From contig OY987269.1 of assembly GCA_963920665.1 (NCBI GenBank), forward strand, positions 20,586,501 to 20,650,500: DNA of 64,000 bases, in the 5' to 3' direction. The first letter of the stretch is position 1. Every line of letters begins with the position of its first letter. The translations under genes were made by a program, and so were the position numbers. This stretch comes from Straminergon stramineum (Eukaryota > Streptophyta > Bryopsida > Hypnales > Calliergonaceae). This document shows positions 1-11,570 of this stretch, piece by piece. Under the pieces are notes generated by a model. It was not told where the DNA came from. It was given only the letters and a program-made list of their open reading frames with translations, and did no database searches.

Positions 1-2157
1 ATACTAGCAATCAGGGAGGACCCCACGAGGATAGCATTGGTCCCATCCACATAAACTTGTCGATCTCTGTAAAGCCCATTGACATACTCTTGCACGTCCG
101 ACCTCTCCAGGAGAAGCTTTTGAATGTCCTTGTGGTGATTCTCAACTGCCAGTTGCAATGCTGTTCTGTCAAACCTATCCTCTTCCGTGGCTCGTAACCG
201 GCCTGAAGTCTCCAAGCTGAGCTCCTTCACCACTTCTGTTCGTCCTTCCTTGGCTGCCATATGCAGAGGTGTTTCCTTCTGAAAATTCTCTGCATTTACA
301 TCCAGATCTGGCTGAGTAAGCAGCGTCCGAACTATCTCGACATGCCCCTTCTGGGCAGCGTAGTGTAGAGGTGTGTTAAATAGATTGTCCCTTATGTTAA
401 CATCTCGAGAAGAAGTACCCCACTCTAGGAGGTGAACAGTCAACTGTTTATAGCCCATTTGGGCTGCCCAGTGTAACAAATGCTGGTTCTGTGAATCTCC
501 TCCTGGAAAGGCAACCTCGTCTGCAACTCTTTGGAGAAGTAACCACACTATTTCTGTCTGCCGTTCTTGAGTTGCCAGTTCCAGCTGTTTGCTGTATAAA
601 TGCTCGGCTTCCGGCTCCTCTCGCACTTCCACTGGATGTTCCAGAAGCAGCCAGACGAGATTTATGTGGCCTTCTCTCTCAGCTATGTCAAGGGGCGTTG
701 CACCGGTTCCGTCCTCACAATTGCAGTTGATGTCAGCCTGCAATCAAAATGAATTCACAAGGTATGATGATACCGGCGTAAATTCCATACAGTCAAGGTT
801 ATCGAATAAAAATGAAACTTTGTATTCAGCTACAGAATCTGGCTTAATCTAAAAGCATATTCCAGACTATCCTGATCGTATTCTACGGTAGTACAACTCA
901 AGTATTCGGTCTGAAGCGAAAAAATTTAAAGTAGGTAGCAATTACAAAGTTGAATACTTCGCTCGAATTGTTGAAAGCGAGAGCTATTTCTGTACTGTTA
1001 TATGCTAGCAAACAGTGCCTTCAGATACATAACTGCGTTACCTGGCGTAAGAGCTCGATCACCGTCGGAATATGGCCACCCTTCACTCCCAGGTGCAGAG
1101 GTGTGGACTTATCTTCTGCCTCAGCGTTCACATTCCGTTTCGGATGGTTCAAAAGCATCTGCACAACCTCAGCTTGTCCATTCATACATGCGTAATGCAG
1201 CGGCGTCAGGCCGTCAACGTCTACTTCATTCACAAGGACGGAAGAAGAACGCAGGAGAGCGAGCACAACCCCTTTGTGACCCTCGCGGGCTGCTAGGTGC
1301 AGGGCAGTGAAGCCGTTGCTGATCTCGGTGTATGCGTCTGCAAGGGACGGCCGGGGCAAATACTCAAGCTCCAAATCTGTGGGAGCCACAAGTGTTCCCT
1401 GTGTGTTGTGGTTCCGTGCCTTGGCATTCACGGAGAGGTTGGAGCAATTGAGAAGCTCAGATACCACCCCCGTGTGGCCCACCCGAGCTGCAAGGTGCAA
1501 AGGGGTCAAGCCATCCACGTCCTTAGCATTGACGTCTAGGTATTCGTAAAAAGGTTGCTGGAGGAAGAGCTTGATGACGTCGACATGCCCTGCACGGGCA
1601 GCATAGTGCAAGGGTGTTCTCTGGATTTTATCTGCCATGGCAATGCTCATCAGCTTGCCAATCTCGGTTTCCGACAGGGTTTTCCCCAACAGTGTTACAA
1701 TGTTGTCCTGCCCAACATCAGCCGCCATGTGGAGAACGCTCAAGCGCTCCTCACTTTCAGCCATTTTGTCGACCAGGGGAAAAGAGATGAGCACCTCTGC
1801 GACAGAAATGGATCGCCGCATGATGGAGAGGTGGAGCGGGTTGATGCCAAACATGGCGGGGGCATTGACGTCCACATGAATTCTCTCGAGGTTTGACAGG
1901 ATCGCCTTTACGACCTCGGCGTGGTTGTGGTAGGCCGCGAGATGGAGAGGTGTCCGGTGGAGGTCATCCATGACAGACAAGTCGACGACGTGATCCTCCC
2001 TGAGGATGAGCGCTTTCAAAATATCGACTTCACCCTTCGCTGCTGCAAGATGAAGGGATGACATATTTAATGGAGAAGTCTGAACTCTTTCCAGGTTGGT
2101 GACCTCCAACTCTTGGTGCTGCACTGGATCGACAGCACCCTGCCCTGCTCCGTCCAT
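1..2157 (-). CDS. Ankyrin-repeat protein with PGG-type membrane domain (3' end beyond window)
   Basis: Two exons are visible, 1042-2157 and 1-737, joined in phase 0 by a GT-AG intron (738-1041). Exon 2 stays open to the window edge. The roughly 617 residues seen carry about 15 ankyrin repeats with typical motifs such as TPLHLAARVGHTGVV and TPLHYAAQKGHVEIVRTLL. The intron falls inside the ninth repeat, and a non-repeat insert of about 30 residues follows the sixth. The last residues (YVDGTNAILVGSSLIAS) match the start of the PGG domain of plant ITN1/ACD6-like proteins, so the transmembrane segments should lie left of base 1. Such proteins are usually membrane-bound and act in salt, ABA or defence signalling; which applies here is unknown. 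The start is the first in-frame ATG (2155-2157). The frame stays open about 150 bases further upstream without an ATG, so an upstream coding exon is possible. Confidence 0.87.
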
Positions 2158-4044
2158 ACTGTCCTCCACTTCAAGGATGATGCTGGTGATTAGGTGTTGT
2201 GTCCGAATCCCACGAGAAATACTTATTCTCGGTGACACTCTATTAATGAGAAAGAGCTCTCCAGGCCAGTCTAACCTGCTGCTGTGCGCGTGCTGTATTA
2301 AAAATTCAGTATTTAACTGGTATTAATTCCACTGCTTGCCCTCTAAGAAAATGCGCAGTGATCCGCCTCAGGACTCTCCCACATCTGAGACATCAACTGG
2401 AATACCACAATTGAGAGAGGACCAAGAGCCGGGAACGGGACTAGATTAAAAGACCCAACCGGTTGTGGGTGGATTATTGAATTGCGTTCACAGTGGATCA
2501 GAATTAACGTAATCGGAGCAAGTGCCTGCAATCAATCACAGATGTGTCATTAGTATTGCAAAATAAAAGATGGAATCGCGATCATCAGGAAAAGCAAAGT
2601 CAAATACAAATTTCTGAACTAACCACAAATAGTAATTGTAAAGGGTAGAAACTCCTAGTTTGTGAACTGCTCAGTCAACTGCAACAAGGTCGAAGCTACT
2701 TACGACATTGATCAAACTCGTTTGAAACGGACGAATTGGAATTGATAGTTGCTGCACGCCCAAAATTAATCCAAAAGGCTTCTTGCAAAAACCTGAAGCC
2801 TGAACTAACAGGAATCACCCAATTCTCCCTGAAAGAAAAAAAAAGAGAACACAAATGAGACTTGAAGAGCAAAGAACGGCGTGAAGACAATATATAATAT
2901 CAAGTCCACTAACAGAGCGCACAATCGATCACAATGCCCACTGATGCCAAGATAGCCAGGCGAATGCTTCTCCAAGCAGTTACGCCCTCCCAAACCGCGT
3001 TGTTACATTACGCTTAATTGCTTTGTGGAGAGGCGGCTGGCTTCTCTCAGAGCTCCACTCCACTTCAGTCATCACTACTCTACCAACAAATATAAGTAGA
3101 GTATATTCTACTCCACTGCGTCAAAACTTCTTAGACCAACTCCCAAACTTACAATCAGCGCTGGTCTGCTCCTCCAAATCTCGCGGAAATTTAATGCGAT
3201 TCCACATCATCGACCTCCTCATCAAACTGACCACACAATTCTCCTCCGCAAGTTAGTTACAAAAACACAGGGAACTTCCAGATGATTGAATCGCAAGGAT
3301 CTCTTCTACCAAAATACAATAAACCGCAAGCGTCACAACAAAGCCACAGCGACGGCATGGACGTGAAGTACAACCCACGCCAAGTTATTCACTTCGGAGT
3401 TCAACCCCTAAACCTCAACATGGATCAGGAACTGGCAGAGAACTCACACCAAACCTAATGCAGCCTGAGTTTTCGTCTGACTGGGCATCTCAGAAGTGCC
3501 ACTCCTTGAAGTCATATATTGCTCCTCGTCATCACTTTGCGTCTTCTGCACTTCAACTTCGTTCTGACGATACAAAGAATAGTGTGGCCCGACATTGCAA
3601 ACGAGTCACTCCAGCGCTGCTTGAGATCACTGATTACGCGTACTATGAGTACACATTGCGAGCTTTCAAGGCTAGTAAGCCACGTCCATTCATCCATCAA
3701 TGAATTGAAAGGCAAAATACGTACCAACTATTGCTTAGTCAACATCACTCACGAACAGGGTATATTTCGCGCGCTTGCAAAGGAATTTTTTTAATAATTT
3801 ACTGTAGTGGTTGGGTATCTTTTAAGACAACGTGCACCGGGAACTTCATCCCTTCTCATGTAAAAATCCTCGAGTGATAGTAAAAGATTCGTCGAAATAA
3901 CTAACTAGAAATTGAGGGTTACCTAAAGAAGCCCGTCATCGAAGCATCGAAGGAGACCCTGCATACTGTATTGATTCTGGGTGAGAAACGTAACAGTGGG
4001 GTATCATAAACCGGTTGAAACGCGCATGCTAATAGATTAGTTCT
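2158..4044. other. Intergenic / upstream region of the ankyrin gene
   Basis: No protein family was recognised in 1.9 kb. It should contain the promoter, 5' UTR and perhaps a non-coding or small first exon of the minus-strand ankyrin gene. A pyrimidine tract plus AG on the minus strand near 2830 could be a splice acceptor, but no exon can be defended. The short open frames here look random. Confidence 0.5.
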
Positions 4045-6133
4045 CTATGAGGTTCCACGATTGCGCATGACAAGCACTATAGTCTCAAGCATATCCTCCA
4101 TGGCATATTTCACGCCCTCACGCTGAATTTGTGAGTCTATTAGGCCGCGGTACAACTGACTGTCGACTCGTAGAGCAGTCGAGTCATGGAGGGTTACAAC
4201 CCCAACCTGAAAAATAAACAATTTCCATGGGAATATTAATTCACTCTTCACGGTCTAACAACCTTCTCGCTGTTGTCCATCTGAGAACTTCAACGAGATG
4301 GGATATGTTACTCTCTTCTTCTGCCCACATTGATATTTAGAATTTCTAAACCATATAGACAACACTCTGATGACCATAGAAATACACAGTTTCACTGCAA
4401 AACGCACATCTACGGATCGATACACTCCATGTGCTCAAAAGCATAGAAAACCTTGTTCAAATTCTTAGAGAGGATGAACCGTGTGTCGTTGCACTCCTCA
4501 CTGGCAAGAGTGCACCGAGAGTCAACATAGTGACGGATATCCTACAAATTACAGCATTTGACTCGACTACTAGCAGAAAATGACCCACGGCAGACTTATT
4601 CCACGAATGTTGTGAATTCCACGTTACCCAATCTCCACCCAATAAAGTTTGACTAACGTGTACTTGTAGACACGAACGAAGATATTTCTTCTCTTCAGGC
4701 ATTGGCTATCATTGGCACATCCTCAAGAGCTGCTGGCTCCACAGAAGATATACAATTTGGTAGAACCCCCATTTATCAACCTGAGAATCCAGTAATCCAA
4801 ATCTGGAGCAAGATCATCCAGTACACACGGTGCATTACCACTCCACTCCATATCCATCTGTTTCGAAAAGTCAATAAAAAACCAGATTCCAACAAAGAAT
4901 ATGTATATAAAAAATATAGAAAACTGAATTTTCACCTCAGGGCCCACAAGATTACGTACCTTTTTCCTGCCAGTGCGAGCCTTCATCTCCCACCCAATCG
5001 GCCCGGTGCCAGTGAATGTCAGGTTCTTGAACCGCTAATCAACCGTAAACATGTCGGTCAGTGCCACAGCGAGCACTGAGAATGCTCCCTGTGGCAATTC
5101 CTCAATTCGATGCAAAATGTCTCCTAAAATGAGAGCTGCAAGTGGAGGTCCTGCCACCGGTTTCAGCACAAAGGGGCACCCTACTGCTATTGCCGGTGCA
5201 ACCTTGTGTGCTTCGAGTTTGAGCGGAAATTTCCATGCCCAGGCTCAACATGGGCACTGGCCAATTCAAAACTTCTTCATAATTCCCTACAAAATCCCAG
5301 CCACATCAAAATACTTGTTACGAGAAGCCCCTTTCAGTGGTAATTTAAGTTGAGCAAAAATCAAAGCAGATCATAATTGAGAAAACGACAGTGAACCAAA
5401 TGGTGTGCACCAAACCCTAAAACATCCCACGAACTTGCATGACGGTGTGGAGGGAGTATACCTGAGGTCCTTTGTTACGTGCAGAAATATCAAAAAGTAT
5501 GCCATAAATGCGAGAACTCTCAGCAGCAACTTGGAAAGCATCAATTGTTCGTATGACTTCATCTCGAGCGTCTTTGATGAACTTCCCGGATTCCATAGTC
5601 AAAGTTTGTGCGATCTCCGCAGCACGTTTTTCCAGCTCAGACACTACCTGAAGAAGTGAATACGAGTATACTGGTATATCAAGAACCTTTTTAGATTCCT
5701 TTGAATTTACGCCTCATTAGAAAATTCATTAAATTAGAACATACAAGCACTAACCTTCTCAAAAACTGATTTCCGTTCATATGCACCGGCAGTCAAAGCA
5801 CGAGCTGCAGCAACAACTGCGTTTATCGCTTCATCTAACTTATGTCCTTGTGTGTTGCGAGTAGCACTCTCGCCACTGCATTATCATTAAAAAGCATCCT
5901 TAGAGAACAGATTAGAACTGAAAACAAAACGGAGTTGAATAAAGCTGGCTCATAATTGAGATTAATTCAATATGCAAGAAACTAATACACTTACCGACAT
6001 CGTTCGTGTATTTGTTGGTGAGATCCAACCACTTGCGGTCGCCATTCACAGGTTTGCTCGCAATGAACATACTGAATTTCCTCGGGGAAGGCTCATGTGA
6101 AGTCCCCTTCCACCGCTTTTTGTGCCACATCAC
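4045..6133 (-). pseudogene. Aldehyde dehydrogenase pseudogene, ALDH21-like
   Basis: Seven exon-like blocks lie in order on minus: 5995-6133 (FIASKPVNGDRKWLDLTNKY), 5755-5875 (DEAINAVVAAARAL), 5462-5647 (ELEKRAAEIAQTLTMESGKF, DISARNKG), 4960-5286 (HKVAPAIAVGCPFVLKP, NLTFTGTGPIGWEMKA), about 4670-4863 (SGNAPCVLDDLAPDLDYWI), about 4426-4541 (LNKVFYAFEHME) and 4045-4206 (QREGVKYAMEDMLETIVLVM). Most GT-AG sites survive. It is dead: a frameshift in block 2 after KDI, three in-frame stops in block 4, a stop in block 5, and loss of the catalytic-cysteine segment (a GQSC-like motif is expected in block 5). NAD(P)-dependent ALDHs oxidise aldehydes to acids. ALDH21 is a stress-linked class of mosses, lycophytes and algae; that subfamily call rests on the DISARNKG, AFEHME and REGVKYAMEDM motifs and is less certain than the ALDH call. 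Confidence 0.85.
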
Positions 6134-6977
6134 CAGGCATTATCTTGCAAGATTAAGAAACCACGGATGTTCACACTAGATCCTTCGTCCAGCGTCTGCA
6201 GACAACAGCAAAACACTTCACCGCCTTAGGGAATCAGCGAACTCATACAGCAACGTCCAAACCCTGTCGAAATCAAAACGCAAGACGGACCGATTCATAT
6301 AGACCCCGAAGAAAACAAGGTTTGAATCTTGAAAGTGAAGTCGATCTATTGTAATGCCGTTATACTATACAAGATTTAGCTTTCTATTTTCTCGCTAATA
6401 CAACTTCCATATGAACCCTAAACCAGCTTCGCTATTACCTGACCAGAATTCGAAACGCCATCACTATCAACTTAATTCACTCCACATGAATTTGAAGCGT
6501 ATTCTCCACAGAAATGCTAATAAATGTACCAATCGAACCGCCAGAAGTATTACGAATGCAGAAGAGGAGAGTGATTGACAACCAGGAAGAAATTTGCGAC
6601 ACCTTGAGAGAAATGCAAATTTCGAGAATAGCAGAGGACAGAACGAAGGTGCCGAAGTGTAGCTTTGGGAGGGACTCTTTTGGGAGGGTCTCTCTTGCCG
6701 GAAGGAGGGGTTCGCATGCCTCCATTTGTCACAGGGCTGAGGGGAACGACATTAGTGGAGTTTAGCAGTCTCAGAGAAAGAAGTGAAGGGAACGAAACTC
6801 CATTCCGTTCTGGAACTTTGCAGGCAGACTATTTGTTTTAATTTTTCGTTTTCACCAATCAATTCATAACGTTGTTCAACTAGGCATGTGGTCTCCAAAA
6901 CAGTGTAGAAGGCACAGAACATTGGCTCAAAGCAAGGGAATTGTCCTTCTTATAATTTAGGGAGGGAATTATCCTTG
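6134..6977. other. Spacer between the ALDH pseudogene and the tufA 3' side
   Basis: No gene was recognised. Overlapping short open frames on both strands at 6477-6765 have no family resemblance and fall in a locally purine-rich stretch. Confidence 0.5.
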
Positions 6978-7110
6978 GCCCAATGGATGAATGCCTATAT
7001 CAGTAAAAATCATAAGAACTAATCTCTCCACCGGCAGACAGTCTCTAAACTCTGAAGCCAAAAAGTCTCAACGAGGGAAACCTGCCCACGACAAGATGGC
7101 AGAAATGAGT
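6978..7110 (-). repeat. Diverged copy of the tufA 3' end and 3' flank
   Basis: This segment repeats 7326-7460 in the same orientation with few changes. It includes the tufA 3' flank plus the last eight codons. In this copy the TAG stop position reads TGG. The match stops abruptly at 7110, inside what would be coding sequence. Confidence 0.85.
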
Positions 7111-7325
7111 GGTGCAGCGAACTCTGAAAGCAATGACCATGATGCTCCTCACAAATGAATATTCCCGTATTCAATTCTAAAAATTGCAAAGATTAGAGAG
7201 AATTTAACAGCCACCAAACAAGACGTCGACACTCTCCCTCAATACAGTGACCACCTCACGTGTATACCAATGTTTCCGTAAACACTCCATAAATCCGTTT
7301 CAATAAGAAACAAAACTGATAACAT

Positions 7326-7460
7326 GCCCAATGGGTGAATGCCTATATCACTAAAATCATAAGGACTAAACTCTTCACCGGCAGACAGTCTCTACACTCT
7401 AAAACTAAAAAAGTCTCAACGAAATAAAAACCTGCCTACGACAAGATGGCAGAAATGACT
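7326..7460 (-). repeat. tufA terminal codons and 3' flank (source copy of the local duplication)
   Basis: This is the partner of 6978-7110, about 215 bp away. It contains the real tufA stop codon (TAG, 7436-7438) and the start of the 3' UTR. Confidence 0.85.
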
Positions 7461-9403
7461 CCGGCGCCCACTGTCCGGCCCCCCTCCCGGATGGCGAACC
7501 TCATCTTCTCCTCACATGCCACTTCGTTGATGAGCTCGATGGTGAGCTTCACTCTGTCTCCGGGCACCACCATGTTAGCCTCCTCCCCCGAGTCCGTCTC
7601 GATCTTGCTCACTCCCCCCGTGCAGTCCGTGGTTCTCATGTAGAATTGGGGCTTGTAGCCCTTGAAGAACGGAGAGTGGCGCCCCCCTTCCTCCTTCTTC
7701 AGCACGTACACCGAAGCCTCAAACTTCTTGTGCCCCTTGATGGTGCCTGGCTTGCAGAGCACCATGCCTCTCTGGATGTCGATCTTCTGGATACCACGCA
7801 GCAACACACCCACATTATCACCAGCCATGGCCTCGTCCAGGAGTTTCTGGAACATCTCCAGACCAGTGACAGTGGTGGACCTCGTCTCCCGGAGTCCAAC
7901 AATCTCCACCACGTCGCCCAGTTTCACCACGCCACGCTCCACACGCCCTGTCGCCACGGTTCCACGACCAGTGATGGAGAACACGTCCTCGATGGCCATC
8001 AGGAAGGGCAGGTCGACCATGCGCTTGGGAATAGGGATGTACTCGTCCACCTTATCCATGAGAGTGAAAATCTTGTCCACCCATTTGTCCTCGCCACGCT
8101 TCAATCCAGGCTTGGCCATCAAAGCCTCAAGGGCCAGCAGGGCGGAACCGGAGACAATTGGAATATCGTCACCTGGGAACTCGTATGAGCTCAACAATTC
8201 GCGCACTTCCATGTCCACCAAGTCCAGAAGCTCCTCGTCATCGACCTGCGGAACAGATACCGAGGTCACTAAACCCGGCGCATTGCCTCCTCATAAACCC
8301 TCACGCCACATTCACGAACAAAATTCACCATTCACATGCAACGATCACCATTCGTGTGGTAATATGAAGCATTCTCCTAATATTTTCAGCATTCCTGTGC
8401 AGAAACCAGCATTCAAGTATAGAAACCAGCATTCGTGTATAGATATCAGCATTCATACATAGGAACCAGTATTCATGTGCAGAAACCCACATTCGTCTGT
8501 AGAAATCAGAACTCATGAACAGACCAATGCTAACGCCATGGTAAGCGCAGCTGCCAAAATCACCATTCATGTGGCAATGTGACCCATCTAATACTCTGTG
8601 AGAAACTCAGCATATGCATCGGAATCAGCATTCATGTGTAGAAACCAGCATTCGCGTGTAAATAGAAATCAGCTTTCCAGTAATATGGAACTCAGCATTC
8701 TTGAGAATAAAGCACCCTTCAAAAACTCAAACCACCACAGACCAAGGAAATTCACGCTCGAGGGAATTACCTGATCCTCCTTGTTCATGAACACCACCAT
8801 GTTCGGCACCCCAACTTGCTTCGCCAGCAGAATGTGTTCTTTCGTCTGCGGCATGGGTCCATCCGCTCCGCTAACCACCAAAATGGCGCCATCCATCTGC
8901 GCCGCCCCCGTGATCATGTTCTTCACATAATCCGCATGCCCGGGGCAATCCACATGCGCGTAGTGCCTGGCCGCCGTCTCATACTCCACCGTGGCCGTGT
9001 TGATCGTAATTCCCCTCGCCCTCTCCTCCGGTGCCGCGTCAATCTCATCGTACCGCTTGGCCAAGCTCCCTCCCTCGGAAGCCAACGCCATGGTCAAGGC
9101 CGCCGTCAAGGTCGTCTTCCCATGGTCGACGTGTCCGATAGTGCCAATGTTCACATGGGGTTTCTTCCTGTCGAACTTCTCCCTCGCCGCGCGCACCACC
9201 AACGGACCAGCACTCTTGCTTGCATTTTCTACTGGAGCTCCCAACCCTGACGCAGTCAATGACTTCACGCCTTGTCCGAAAAACGACGACGAGCTCACGA
9301 CGGTGACACGCAGAGCAGGTGCGCGAGCTTGCGTGCTGCTGCTGCTGCCCGACACCGAGGGAGCGGACAACGCAGCGCGGCTCACTTCCGCAACGCAAGC
9401 CAT
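7436..9403 (-). CDS. tufA: Elongation factor Tu, chloroplastic (nuclear-encoded)
   Basis: Exons 8771-9403 (211 codons) and 7436-8245 (269 codons plus stop) join in phase 0 across a 525-bp intron with CAG|GTAATT donor and CAG acceptor, giving a 480-residue precursor, normal for chloroplast EF-Tu. Residues 1 to about 72 are a Ser/Ala-rich transit peptide ending near VVRAAREKF. The GTPase domain has G1 GHVDHGKT (90-97), G2 GITINT (131-136), G3 DCPGH (152-156), G4 NKED (207-210) and G5 SGSAL (243-247). The beta-barrel domains follow ([14 protein letters not shown]-terminus [10 protein letters not shown]). The protein delivers aminoacyl-tRNA to plastid ribosomes using GTP. The start is the ATG at 9401-9403; the open frame reaches 9427 only from a TTG. 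All key residues are intact and there are no stops, so it is probably functional. The intron falls just after the G4 motif. Confidence 0.97.
8326..8700. repeat. Degenerate 20-21 bp tandem repeat inside the tufA intron
   Basis: Units resembling agaaaccagcattcgtgtat recur with spacings of 20, 20, 21, 21 and 21 bp between about 8400 and 8510, with looser copies on both sides. The array fills most of the 525-bp intron and stops short of both splice sites. Confidence 0.85.
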
Positions 9404-9900
9404 CTTGACCCAATCGGGGAATTGCAAACCCTAATGAACCTAAGCTACCAGGAGAATTGGGGACAAGGAGGAAACTTGCCCGGGGAAGCAAGCTCGGGAG
9501 CCCTAAGAGGAGAACAAGCTGCGAGACTACTGCAGTGGCAATTGAAGGTGGGGAAGAAAAAGAAGTGTGAAAGGCTCATCCACAACAGAACTGAAAGGCT
9601 GTGGAAGCTGGGCGTCCACTGCGTTGAGGATTAGGGCCCTTCGATCCGGATAAGGGTCTTGGGCTCATCGCCGACGTTGGCGCTTTCGTTCGTTGCCTTT
9701 GGGTTTGTGTGTTTCGTTGGGCCACGTCCGTCGTCGTCGATTGGCGAGCGCGGGGCCGGGTCGGGTCGGGCGGTAGGACGGGGGATGGCGGAGTTGCCCA
9801 CTGGCGGAATCGGAAAATGCTTGGGGTATATTATCAGGATGATCACCCATTTCCGACTATCTGCGGCATGGCGAAGGTTGAGGAAATTTTTTTCCCATGT
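9404..9900 (-). promoter_or_regulatory. tufA 5' UTR and probable promoter region
   Basis: Reading on minus, this is upstream of the tufA ATG. A telo-box (AAACCCTAA, 9426-9434 on plus) lies about 23 bases before the start codon; such boxes are common in plant genes for translation factors. 9720-9790 is strikingly GC/CpG-rich compared with everything to its right. No clear TATA box was picked out. Open frames here on plus are composition artefacts. Confidence 0.55.
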
Positions 9901-10245
9901 AGAGAAATAGATTTCAGAAGGATTTCATAATTTATGACATTTTTTTCCTCAAAAACAAAATTACAATGAATTTTTTTTTATGAAGATTCTATTTGCACCA
10001 TTCTTGATATGTAGGCAAACCTATTTCTAGGTACATACTGTGATCATTGTACGCTTTCAATGTTCACCTCCCAAACATTTTCTTTGTTTCTAGTATTCTT
10101 GCTTTACATGAGCTATTACCTACACCACTACTAATTGAAAATTCAGTAGCCTAAGCTATGAGAATGGGAGGCTAGTCAGAAATGGGTGATCTCATTTATT
10201 AGGGGTAGTGGGATTTCACATATTATCTCTTCGGAGTAGGGGTTG
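9901..10245. other. AT-rich spacer at the gene-island boundary
   Basis: No gene was seen. Base composition drops sharply to AT-rich at about 9.9 kb and stays so for most of the rest of the window. Confidence 0.5.
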
Positions 10246-11136
10246 TAAGGTAGGAGGTCCATAAAGAGCTCACTTAGTCCCTAAGCTCTCGGATGTCTAC
10301 TTTCTAGATGATGAATAGATCAAACTCAAGTTTCATCCTCATTACTACTTGGATGAAAGTCATTCTAATTTGTGGAGATACTTTATCAAGTTGTTGTCCC
10401 ATCTAATGGTTGAATTTGGTGTTACTAGAGTACATATATTTCTAAAATTAAAAATGTACAAGTATGTCAAGTAGTTGACCAAGCCAAAGTTGCATTGACT
10501 CTAGTTCAAAACTAGATTTGCAAAAATGAGGTCATAGATTTGAAGAACACAAAAATTTCAAAAAATCACCATGTCAAAAGAACCTCATTACAAATCCATT
10601 TCAACAAATTGGTACTCAAAAAATAATAATATATTATGCTTGTAATTGAATTTAGAAGGAATTTTGAAATTTTCCTTTCAAAATTAATCAAAATTGTTGG
10701 TGATGGCATTGATGAATCTAACCGTATGAATGGAATCTAAAACTTGCCGTGCACAACTTTTATTCGTATATGAATTTCAAAATATTCTTCCAAATAGCAC
10801 TTTATAATGATTTTTCTCAAATTGTCAATTCTGAAGAAGACTATGGACATTTAGGAGTTAAGAGCAGAAAATCGATTTAGGAAGTTTAGACTTGATATAT
10901 TTTTCAATAAATTTTTCTTGAAAAGCAAATGAAATGGGCTTTTATCCTAAATAGTTTCACATTTTTGGAGCTTCCTAGAATTAGTTGTGAATTTTTGAAG
11001 TTCAAATGTTGTGGCCTCTTCGAAGTCTACCCTCCTAGAATGTACTCTATTTGTACATTGTTGGAACAATGAGAAATCTTCTTCTACATTGGAGGATATT
11101 TTTAGAGCCCAAGCTCTTTATGGACCTCCTACCTTA
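10246..11136. mobile_element. 891-bp element with 25-bp perfect terminal inverted repeats
   Basis: 10246-10270 (starting TAAGGTAGGAGGTCC) is the exact reverse complement of 11112-11136. TTG lies immediately outside both ends, fitting a 3-bp target duplication. There is no coding capacity. A second, TTAA-type element (10278-10857) lies inside it, so the original element was about 300 bp. A relative with similar ends sits at 61535-62131. Confidence 0.75.
10278..10857. mobile_element. TTAA-type short element, copy 1
   Basis: The left end is TCCCTAAGCTC after TTAG (10274-10277, a decayed TTAA). The right end is GGACATTTAGGAG followed by TTAA (10858-10861). From about 10331 to the right end it matches, in reverse complement, 38520 to about 39045. 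It has no open frame of note. Confidence 0.65.
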
Positions 11137-11243
11137 TTGCAATCCAAAGAATTGATTGCTCATATCATGTCAAAAGTCTTGAATTAGAGTTTCAAAATTC
11201 TTAAAATGAAGGTGAAAAATACAAAGGTACATATTTTAGAATG

Positions 11244-11382
11244 TAAGGTAAGGAGTCCATTATAAACTCTAATCCAATTCAATGAAAATCTATATTATTT
11301 CAACATTTTAGGTTGTGAAATGTTGGGTTAGTATAGATTTCCACAGAATTGGGTTGGAGTCTATTATGGGCTCCTTGTTTTA
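11244..11382. mobile_element. 139-bp foldback element
   Basis: The two halves are inverted repeats of about 60 bp (11250-11308 against 11318-11376, roughly 80% matched by eye) around a spacer of about 10 bases. The ends (TAAGGTAAGGAGTCC) resemble those of the 891-bp element just upstream. Confidence 0.7.
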
Positions 11383-11570
11383 GTTAAAGTGGAAATCAAT
11401 GATTTGTTTTGGAATTGAATTTAGATGAAACATAACACTCTTTTCTCTCAAATTTTCTAAATCACTAGGCTATCAAGAAGGAAGGGATATATTTCCTAAA
11501 GATACTCGGGTCTATTGTAAAATCCTTTGCTCTATACTTCATTGCCAAGTATAGCATGTCATCAATGCAT

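Noticed and set aside
7446..8462. Long plus-strand open frames (up to 266 codons) opposite tufA exon 2
   Set aside because: They are shadows of the GC-rich tufA coding sequence; the minus frame has full EF-Tu conservation.
9404..9427. Eight-residue N-terminal extension of EF-Tu (MQFPDWVK)
   Set aside because: It would need a TTG start; the ATG at 9401-9403 opens a normal transit peptide.
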